Source: JAWWBG01 sp033721095
GTDB lineage: Bacteria; Actinomycetota; Nitriliruptoria; Nitriliruptorales; Nitriliruptoraceae
Direction of reading: 5' to 3'
NCBI GenBank assembly: GCA_033721095.1
Contig: JAWWBG010000070.1
Location: 1 to 11,038, forward strand
DNA length: 11,038 nucleotides
Position numbers and translations under genes: made by a program
Part shown: in pieces, positions 5,973-11,038 of the stretch
Numbering within the stretch: the first letter of the stretch is position 1
How the letters are laid out: each line of letters starts with the position of its first letter
Notes under the pieces: model-generated
What the model saw: the letters and a program-made list of their open reading frames with translations, nothing else
Databases searched by the model: none
Told to the model about the DNA's origin: nothing

Positions 5973-7391
5973 GGCCTGCGGGCGATCCGGGCTGCAGGCC
6001 ACGGCCATCGACGGGAAGGGGTTCACGTTGCGGTTGCCGACCTGCCAGCCCAGGTGCAGGTGCGGCGGGGTGCCGCGGGCATTGCCGGTGTCGCCGACCC
6101 AGCCGATCACCTGGCCGGCCTCGATCCACGCGTCCACGACGACCTCGTCGGCGATGGCATCGAGGTGGGCGTAGTACCACTCTTCCGTCGCGTCACCGTC
6201 GTCCGGCAGGAGTGACTGGTCGACCCGCCAGGGACGGTCCGGCCGGGTCGCGATCGTCACCGTGACACCACCCAGGTCGTACTCCCCGTTGAAGTTGTCC
6301 GTCTCGTCGCGGGTGACGACGAAACCCGACTGGATGGCAACGATCGGCGTCCCGATCGTCGAGAACATGTCCAGGCCCTTGTGGCGTCGCCCGTGGGAAC
6401 GCGGGTAGTGATAGTCGTTGGTGAACTCGCCGTACGAGAGCGGGCAGACCCAGTTGTCGCGCAGCCGCCGCTCGGCGCGCGACAGGGCCAGCTCGCTGGC
6501 CAGTGCCGCATGACGATTCTCCAGCCACTCGCGCCGGTCGGCCAACGCCACGGGCTCGTCAGGCCCCGGGTCGTCATGCGCGTGTGTCGGGTCGGCTGAC
6601 GCCACCGCCACCTCGGCTTCGAGGCGCGGAAGGATGCTCAACCAGTGCCCGGATGCCTCGAGGACCTCGACGGGATCGTGGCCATCAGCGATGAGCTCCT
6701 CCTCCGCCCGGAACAGGTTGTCGATCGCGGCGAGGACTGCACGTTCCGCCACGGCAGCGCGGGCGAGCTCGACCTCGACGGTCGCGGTCGCCGCGGCCTC
6801 GCGGGCCACTGCCGCCGCGAGGCGTTCCATGGCCGTTCGATGGCGCCGCTCGGCGACTCGTTCCTCCACCAGGCGCTGGCGCACCGCTGCGCGATGCTCC
6901 TCGACCACGTCGGCCTGGAAGCCGACGACCTCGCCGAGCTCGTCCATGGCTCGAGCGGCTTCGAGCGGGTTGCTGGACTCGGTGAGGACCCGCCATGCCA
7001 TCTCGGCCTGCGCGGCCGGGCCACCGAACCGATAGGTCTCGACCAGCTGTGCGCCGAGGAGCCGCTCCTCCACGGCCAGCGCGCGCTGTGCCCGCACGAG
7101 CCGGACGCGCGCGATGGCCAGCTCGTGACGGGTCTGTTGCATGTCGCGCGTCGCGGCGAGGCGCTCGACGACCGCTGCCGACAGGGCAGCCTCCTCCACT
7201 CGCCGACGGAACTCGGCGTCGTTCGATCGTCGCTCGGCGGCGTCGAGCTGCCCGATCGTGCCGGCCAGGCCGTCGCGGATCACGCTCGCCGTGCTCGCGC
7301 TGGCACGCACGTCGTCGGCGTGGGCGGGCAGCGGCAATGCGAGCGCACCGGCGCACGCGGCCGCGACAACTGTTCGACGAAGGGGCGCCAA
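5958..7391 (-). CDS. Secreted coiled-coil M23 (LytM-type) peptidase
   Basis: This 477-residue protein has a signal peptide (residues 1-25, ending PAHA before DDV), a long Ala/Glu/Arg-rich helical region likely to form coiled coils (about 45-235 and 283-312), and a C-terminal M23 domain (about 325-462). The zinc and catalytic residues are present: H337 and D341 in HKGLD, H409 in YYAHLD, and HLH at 444-446 in the TPPHLHLGW motif. The enzyme should therefore be able to cleave peptidoglycan cross-bridges outside the membrane, unlike degenerate EnvC/NlpD-type activators, although the coiled-coil plus LytM layout resembles them. The start is TTG at 7391, supported by GGAG five bases upstream and by the complete signal peptide; no later ATG, GTG or TTG would keep it. 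The gene follows the two-helix membrane protein gene by 182 bases on the same strand. Confidence 0.9.
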   Translation of the reverse strand: MAPLRRTVVAAACAGALALPLPAHADDVRASASTASVIRDGLAGTIGQLDAAERRSNDAEFRRRVEEAALSAAVVERLAATRDMQQTRHELAIARVRLVRAQRALAVEERLLGAQLVETYRFGGPAAQAEMAWRVLTESSNPLEAARAMDELGEVVGFQADVVEEHRAAVRQRLVEERVAERRHRTAMERLAAAVAREAAATATVEVELARAAVAERAVLAAIDNLFRAEEELIADGHDPVEVLEASGHWLSILPRLEAEVAVASADPTHAHDDPGPDEPVALADRREWLENRHAALASELALSRAERRLRDNWVCPLSYGEFTNDYHYPRSHGRRHKGLDMFSTIGTPIVAIQSGFVVTRDETDNFNGEYDLGGVTVTIATRPDRPWRVDQSLLPDDGDATEEWYYAHLDAIADEVVVDAWIEAGQVIGWVGDTGNARGTPPHLHLGWQVGNRNVNPFPSMAVACSPDRPQAGRIG

Positions 7392-7573
7392 CGAGTCTCC
7401 GTGCCGGTTGGCAGGCCGTCACCGTGCCGCAACGGAAGCGACGAGGCCAGCACCTGCGCAGAATTGGGCCGAACGTCCCGGCCCGGGCAGGTCCGCGAAT
7501 GGCGGCCAGCGGGGCGACTCGTGGTCATTCGAGGGCAACGGTCGGGGCAGATCGGGACCACCCCGCCCGGCCG

Positions 7574-7762
7574 TTACTCCCGGCGCCTGCGACCAGCCAT
7601 GAGCAGGAGGGCCACGAGAGCGAGGCCAACGGCGGGGATCACGAGGACCGCCGACCACTCGCGAACGGCCACGGCGCCCCAGAACAGCCCGAGGAACACG
7701 AGGATGACCACGCGGCCGATCAGGGCGCGCCCAGCCAGGCCGTTGCCGGAACGACGCCCCAT
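7574..7762 (-). CDS. Small two-helix membrane protein (hypothetical)
   Basis: This 62-residue protein is not recognised. It has a basic N-terminus (MGRRSGNGLAGR), two hydrophobic helices (about 15-34 and 37-56) joined by a short charged turn (REW), and a basic end (GRRRRE). The positive-inside rule puts both termini in the cytoplasm. The ATG at 7762 is chosen because GAGGT precedes it by four bases. The frame stays open to 7894, but those upstream starts lack ribosome-binding sites and would crowd the divergent sigma-like gene. It lies upstream of the M23 peptidase on the same strand, so it may share envelope context, but the gap of 182 bases is long for an operon. Confidence 0.6.
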   Translation of the reverse strand: MGRRSGNGLAGRALIGRVVILVFLGLFWGAVAVREWSAVLVIPAVGLALVALLLMAGRRRRE

Positions 7763-7908
7763 GTCGACCTCACGTGCCGGGAAGTCATGCGCCTGCATCC
7801 GCACATCCGCGAAATCGGGATCCGAGTTGGTCGCAATGTGGGGACGTTTTGTGACATCGATCATCCAGATCGCTCGTTGTCGCACGACACGCATACCCTT
7901 GGGCTGCT

Positions 7909-7913
7909 GGAGG
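7909..7913 (+). promoter_or_regulatory. Ribosome-binding site of the sigma-like gene
   Basis: GGAGG, ten bases before the GTG at 7924. It supports that start. An ATG at 7916 is closer but in another reading frame, without sigma-like sequence. Confidence 0.6.
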
Positions 7914-7923
7914 GGATGCCGTC

Positions 7924-8892
7924 GTGTCGGATCGTGCGCTTCGTCGATCGCTCGAGGCGTCCCTGCGTCGAACCGGTGCGACGCACGAGGAGGCCGAGGA
8001 GGCCGTCAACGACGCCTTCGCAGCGGAGGCCGTCTACGACGGCGAGATCGCCTCCCGGGCGTCCTTCCTGTACACGATCGCGCGGCGGCGTTGGGTGACG
8101 CAGGTTCGACAGGAGACGCGGGGCCGCGTCCGGCCCCACGGGGACCTGTCGGGGCTGGCGGAACTGCCATCATCCCCCGACCTGGCGGAGGCCGTCGTCG
8201 ACCGCATCGCCATGGCCGAGCTGCTCGAGACGTTGGCGCCGCGGGAACGCGACGGCCTGTTGCTTCGGGCCGATGGCTACCCAACTGCCGACGCGGCAGA
8301 GCGGCTTGGCATGTCCGCGGCGGCCTATCGCAAGATGGTGTCGCGGGCGATCCCGCGACTTCGCGGGGCCTGGCAGGCCGCGGCCAGGGCCATCTGGCTC
8401 CCGGTGGCCGTAGGCCTCCGACGCGCCCAGAACCGGCTGAACGTGACCGCCGAGACCGGTTCGCTTGTCGCAGCCTCGACCCTCACGGCCGTCGCCGTCG
8501 CCGTCGCCGTCGTGACCCTTCCCGCTGCTCCCCCCGACGGGACAGGCCTCGCCCACCCGATGCCAGAGGCGATGCCGATGGCGCCCCTCGCACCGCCCGC
8601 CAGGCCCCTGACGGCACCGGTGAGGACACCGGACAGCTCCGCGGCCATGCCCTCGATGGACGAGGTGCTCGATGACGAACCCGACACGTGGAGACGGCCG
8701 CGGGTCAGGATCAACGTCGAGCCGACGGACGGCGATCCGTCGCCGCGTGCCCGGGTAGTCCGCCCCGAACCCGTCCCCGAAACCGAGCTGAATGTCCAAC
8801 TGACGTGTGGTGACCTGGGCATCGTCGGCGAGCTGGTGTGTGGGGACTCGCCCGCTCCGACGGTCCCGTCCCTGCAGCCGGCCACGCACTGA
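7924..8892 (+). CDS. ECF-sigma-like protein with C-terminal membrane helix and extracytoplasmic tail
   Basis: The 322-residue product has a cytoplasmic part that looks like an ECF sigma factor. Region 2 is at about 5-68: HEEAEEAVNDAF corresponds to the usual AEDxxQDxF, and SFLYTIARRRWVTQVRQ to regions 2.3-2.4. Region 4 is at about 98-148: LLETLAPRERDGLLLRADGY, then the helix-turn-helix TADAAERLGMSAAAYRKMVSRA. A linker (149-179) leads to one membrane helix (about 180-200, an Ala/Val run encoded by GCCGTC repeats at 8488-8511). A roughly 120-residue Pro-rich outside tail ends with the only two cysteines, C295 and C306, which could form a disulfide. No zinc-finger anti-sigma motif or separate anti-sigma gene is seen. 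It may be a membrane-tethered sigma factor or transcription regulator controlled through its tail. ECF groups with membrane extensions are known in actinobacteria, so the novelty is uncertain. Confidence 0.72.
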   Translation: MSDRALRRSLEASLRRTGATHEEAEEAVNDAFAAEAVYDGEIASRASFLYTIARRRWVTQVRQETRGRVRPHGDLSGLAELPSSPDLAEAVVDRIAMAELLETLAPRERDGLLLRADGYPTADAAERLGMSAAAYRKMVSRAIPRLRGAWQAAARAIWLPVAVGLRRAQNRLNVTAETGSLVAASTLTAVAVAVAVVTLPAAPPDGTGLAHPMPEAMPMAPLAPPARPLTAPVRTPDSSAAMPSMDEVLDDEPDTWRRPRVRINVEPTDGDPSPRARVVRPEPVPETELNVQLTCGDLGIVGELVCGDSPAPTVPSLQPATH

Positions 8893-8931
8893 TCACGCCA
8901 CAGCCGGCGCCGCACCCCTTCGGGGCAGCAG

Positions 8932-8965
8932 AAAGGCCCGGGACTCTCCGGTCCACGGGCCCTTC
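8932..8965 (+). terminator. Hairpin terminator downstream of the sigma-like gene
   Basis: AAAGGCCCG-GGAC, a six-base loop, then GTCC-A-CGGGCCCTT, giving a long GC-rich stem with two small bulges, 40 bases after the stop. The following bases are only mildly T-rich. A smaller CCCC-TTC-GGGG hairpin lies just before it at 8915-8925. The remaining sequence to 9076 shows no gene. Confidence 0.5.
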
Positions 8966-9076
8966 GGTTGCGTTGGATGACTCGTGGAGTTCACGCGAAT
9001 CGGGCCCTTCTGGACCGACTCGAGCGGCCTCCGACCCCAACGTGCCCTTTGGCAGCACGGCTGGGGTGAGCCAACG

Positions 9077-9095
9077 AGGGTGCCGTCGGCACCCT
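9077..9095 (-). terminator. Hairpin terminator downstream of ssrA
   Basis: AGGGTGCC (9077-9084) and GGCACCCT (9088-9095), a perfect 8-bp stem with a three-base loop, 44 bases past the tmRNA 3' end on the minus strand. There is little T-tract after it (CGTTGGCTC). Confidence 0.45.
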
Positions 9096-9138
9096 GTGGA
9101 GATCGGCCGTCTCACGGAACGGTCGATCAGGCCTGGCG

Positions 9139-9491
9139 TGGAGCTGCCGGGAGTCGAACCCGGGTCCCAGCGTCCCGCAGCGGGTGGCTCTACGTGTGTA
9201 GGTCCCGGATCATCTCGAGCGCGGTGCTCCGGGGCCAGGCAGCCTCCGCGCTCCAACCGTCAGCAGTTGTCCCGGCCTCCGCAACGGTCGACGGTGGGCC
9301 GGTGATCCTCGTGATGTCGGTTCGTCCCCCTACGAGGCATCAGGGGTGAACCGTCACTGCCGTGTCAGGCAGCGAGAGCCCGCTTTTGGTTGCCGGTTGT
9401 GGTTGCAGCAGGTGGTCACGGGGGTCCGCTGCCTCCCCCGACACGCTCCCCTCGCCACGGCAATGACACTGGTCGAAGCCATGTCAGCCCC
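9139..9491 (-). ncRNA. ssrA: tmRNA (transfer-messenger RNA)
   Basis: This 353-base RNA rescues ribosomes stalled on broken mRNA, adding a degradation tag, together with SmpB. The 5' end GGGGCTGACATGGCTTCGAC matches the conserved tmRNA start. It pairs over seven bases (one G-U) with CAGCTCC at the 3' end. The T arm is CCGGG-TTCGACT-CCCGG. The tag reading frame ends CGG GCT CTC GCT GCC TGA, encoding RALAA and stop, the classic proteolysis end. CCA is not encoded directly after the discriminator A (the genome reads CGCCA), so it must be added after transcription. Ends are set by the acceptor pairing and could differ by a base. The gene is divergent from smpB. Confidence 0.95.
9365..9406 (-). other. 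tmRNA tag-peptide reading frame
   Basis: Reading back from the TGA (9367-9365), the open frame encodes ATTTGNQKRALAA from a GCA at 9406, or GNQKRALAA from a GGC at 9394. Ala (GCA) is the common resume codon. However, the A four bases before the resume codon, important in Escherichia coli tmRNA, is present before GGC (CAACC-GGC) and absent before GCA (CTGCT-GCA). The end of the tag is certain; its first residue is not. Confidence 0.75.
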
Positions 9492-9501
9492 GTGATCGGG
9501 T

Positions 9502-9519
9502 GACGGACGTGGGTCCGTC
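9502..9519 (-). other. Leader hairpin in the ssrA precursor
   Basis: GACGGAC-N4-GTCCGTC, a perfect 7-bp stem ending 10 bases before the mature tmRNA 5' end. It lies between the proposed promoter and the RNase P cut site, so it would be in the 5' leader that is removed. Confidence 0.4.
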
Positions 9520-9523
9520 GCGG

Positions 9524-9552
9524 TGAGTCATCCAACGCTGTGCAGTTGTCAA
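9524..9552 (-). promoter_or_regulatory. Candidate ssrA promoter
   Basis: A consensus -35 hexamer TTGACA on the minus strand (9552-9547), about 55 bases before the mature tmRNA end. The -10 is poorly defined: GACTCA at a 17-base spacing or TGACTC at 16, both weak. The perfect -35 ahead of a stable RNA gene is the main support. Confidence 0.45.
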
Positions 9553-9687
9553 TCTCGCGCCGGGCCACCGTTCACGGCGGTCGGTTGCCCCGGACCATCA
9601 CTGTACGGGTTGCGCATGACAGTGCAATCCGACCGGATGGCCGCCGGGAATACCCTGCCGAAACAACCGGAAACGGCTTGCGGAACT

Positions 9688-10170
9688 GTGTCAGACAAGG
9701 GGGAGCGCCGAGGGGGCGGCACGAAGTTGGCCGTCCAGAATCGCCGTGCGCGCCATGACTATCACCTCGGTGACCGCCTCGAGGCCGGCCTGGTGCTCGT
9801 CGGCACCGAGGTCAAGTCGCTGCGAGCAGGACAGGGGTCGCTGGTCGAGGCCTGGGTCCGCGTTGCCGATGGGGAGGCGTGGCTGCAGCAGTGCCACATT
9901 CCCGAGTACGAGTACGGCAACCGCAACAACCACGACCCGGTACGCCCGCGCAAGCTCCTGTTGCACAAGCAGCAGATCCAGCGATTGGGAGCCGAGGCGG
10001 CCCAGCAACAGGCGCTGATCATCCCGACGAAGATCTACTTCCGGGACGGTCGGGCCAAGGTCGAGATCGCGCTGGCGAAGTCGAAGAACAAGGCGGACCG
10101 TCGCCAGGACCTCAAGGCGCGTCAGGCGAAGCGCGAGATGGACCGCGCGTTGAAGGATCGAGGCCGGTAG
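9688..10170 (+). CDS. smpB: SsrA-binding protein SmpB
   Basis: SmpB binds tmRNA and places it in the stalled ribosome, mimicking the anticodon arm of a tRNA. The 160 residues match the family length. NRRARHDY (18-25) and GTEVKSLR (39-46) are signature motifs, YEYGNRNNHDPVRPRKLLLHK lies at about 74-94 (key residues N78, R79, H82, R86, R88, K89), and the basic C-terminal tail DRRQDLKARQAKREMDRALK (138-157) is the part that enters the mRNA channel. The frame extends upstream to 9523, but GTG at 9688 (MSDKGERR) gives the normal N-terminus. ATG at 9616 or 9637 is possible, and none has a strong ribosome-binding site. It is divergent from ssrA, with 196 bases between them, and its end is 35 bases from the end of the opposing ftsX. 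Confidence 0.95.
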   Translation: MSDKGERRGGGTKLAVQNRRARHDYHLGDRLEAGLVLVGTEVKSLRAGQGSLVEAWVRVADGEAWLQQCHIPEYEYGNRNNHDPVRPRKLLLHKQQIQRLGAEAAQQQALIIPTKIYFRDGRAKVEIALAKSKNKADRRQDLKARQAKREMDRALKDRGR

Positions 10171-10205
10171 GCGGTTGGCCCTCCAGCGTGGCGGTGACGC
10201 CGGCT

Positions 10206-11038
10206 TCAGACGTCCGCGTGGCGGTAGAGCGCGATCGTCGAGCTGACCACGGCGACGGCAGTCGCAATCAGCACCAACAGAGGCCCTGCGCGCAGGATGT
10301 CCTTGGTGCCCACAAACGGCACCCAGGGGATCTGCTCACTGACGAAGCCGGTCCCGATCGGGACGAGGACCCACAACACCCCCCAGGCGATGAGTGCGCC
10401 GACCAGGCAGGCGATGATGCCCTCGAGCATGAAGGGCAGCCCGATGTACCAGTTGGACGCGCCGACGAGCTTCATGATGGCCGTCTGATCGCGACGGGCG
10501 AAGGCGGTCACCTGGATGGTCATGGTGACCAACACGCCGGCCGCGATCAGCTGCACGATCGCAATCGCCAGCGACCCGACCTGGAACACCGAGCCGACCG
10601 ACTGGATCTGGTCGACGATCTCGCGTTGGTCGAACACCGACTCGACGCCGGGCCAGTCCGAGTACTTGGACAGGACCAGCTCGAACTTGTCGGGGTCGGT
10701 CAGCTTGATGTCGTAGGAGGCCGGCAGGGCTTCGGGAACCACGGTCTCGACCAGGTCCGGTTGGTTCTCGAACAGCTCGACGAAGCGTTCGTACGCCGCC
10801 TGCTTGTCGATGTAGGTCGCCGTGACGACGTGGGGCTCGTTGAGCAGCTCCTGCTCGAGCGCCAGCCGCTGGGCCTCGGTGATCTCGGGGCACTCACGGC
10901 CATCACACAGGTAGATGAGCGTGTCGATCTGCCCGATGAACAACGACGAGAGCCGGTCGACCTGCTTGGTCATGAGGAACGAGCCGCCGAACAGGGCCAT
11001 CGAGACGACGACGGCGAGCACGACCGAGATCGTCATCA
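10206..11038 (-). CDS. ftsX: Cell-division protein FtsX (5' end outside the window)
   Basis: FtsX is the membrane part of the FtsEX ABC-type complex, which passes a cytoplasmic ATPase signal to peptidoglycan hydrolases at the division site. Counting from the first Met visible (residue 1 at 11036), a first helix spans 3-22 and an extracytoplasmic domain about 25-150 with a close Cys pair (C44 and C49). Three more helices follow at about 153-175, 203-226 and 250-270. IMKLVGASNWYIGLPFMLEG is the conserved FtsX motif. Family members carry some 15-20 residues before the first helix, so this Met is probably internal and the gene continues beyond the edge, with ftsE expected after that. It converges with smpB. 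The secreted M23 coiled-coil peptidase at 5958-7391 is the kind of enzyme FtsEX controls elsewhere, but linkage here is inference. Confidence 0.95.
   Translation of the reverse strand, partial: MTISVVLAVVVSMALFGGSFLMTKQVDRLSSLFIGQIDTLIYLCDGRECPEITEAQRLALEQELLNEPHVVTATYIDKQAAYERFVELFENQPDLVETVVPEALPASYDIKLTDPDKFELVLSKYSDWPGVESVFDQREIVDQIQSVGSVFQVGSLAIAIVQLIAAGVLVTMTIQVTAFARRDQTAIMKLVGASNWYIGLPFMLEGIIACLVGALIAWGVLWVLVPIGTGFVSEQIPWVPFVGTKDILRAGPLLVLIATAVAVVSSTIALYRHADV

Noticed and set aside
7894..7899. TACCCT before the sigma-like gene, also at 9651-9656 before smpB, as a shared -10 element
   Set aside because: Neither copy has a credible -35 at the right distance, and a six-base match in such DNA is expected by chance.
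8488..8511. GCCGTC hexamer repeated four times as a possible functional microsatellite
   Set aside because: It simply encodes the Ala-Val run of the membrane helix and is short; nothing suggests more than codon bias.
6645..8675. A 676-codon plus-strand open frame
   Set aside because: It overlaps the M23 peptidase antisense and the sigma-like gene in another frame, with Arg/Pro-rich composition and no recognisable domain.
9139..9170. A tRNA-like 3' end (TTCGACTCCCGGCAGCTCC) suggesting an ordinary tRNA gene on the minus strand
   Set aside because: The matching 5' acceptor strand lies about 345 bases away with the tmRNA start and an RALAA tag frame between, so it is ssrA.
10171..10205. A possible bidirectional terminator between smpB and ftsX
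   Set aside because: Only a weak 4-bp stem (GGCG-GTGA-CGCC) without a T-tract is present.

Overview
The window is high-GC, densely coded DNA with GTG and TTG starts beside ATG and an ftsX / smpB / ssrA gene set. This points to an actinobacterium, perhaps a deep-branching lineage. That placement is inference from gene content and composition, because no phylogenetic marker could be searched. No stretch longer than 300 bases lacks a gene.

Layout from left to right. On the minus strand there is the N-terminal part of a class III adenylate cyclase (cut by the window edge), preceded in transcription by a TIGR01777-type NAD(P)-dependent epimerase. Divergent from them on the plus strand is a membrane-anchored alpha/beta hydrolase of the platelet-activating-factor acetylhydrolase type. 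It converges on a minus-strand run whose transcription order is acyl-CoA desaturase, TetR regulator, omega-amidase. An inverted repeat overlapping a possible promoter lies just upstream of the desaturase and is a good candidate operator for the TetR protein. Next on the minus strand come a small secreted Asp-rich protein with a 21-bp tandem repeat, a secreted coiled-coil M23 peptidase (probable peptidoglycan hydrolase or activator) with a TTG start, and a 62-residue two-helix membrane protein.

On the plus strand at 7.9-8.9 kb is the least ordinary gene: an ECF-sigma-like protein (regions 2 and 4) whose C-terminus continues through one membrane helix into a Pro-rich outside tail with a Cys pair. 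It has no separate anti-sigma gene beside it.

The right end holds the trans-translation genes: ssrA (tmRNA) on the minus strand and smpB on the plus strand, divergently arranged. A 5'-truncated ftsX on the minus strand converges on smpB. In many actinobacteria ftsE-ftsX-smpB-ssrA run in one direction, so the smpB orientation here is unusual.

I do not see a defence system, CRISPR array, integrase, transposase or other mobile element. The content is mostly core and envelope related. The items most worth following up are the membrane-tethered sigma-like protein, the desaturase operator, the tmRNA tag start, and the rearranged ssrA-smpB-ftsX block.
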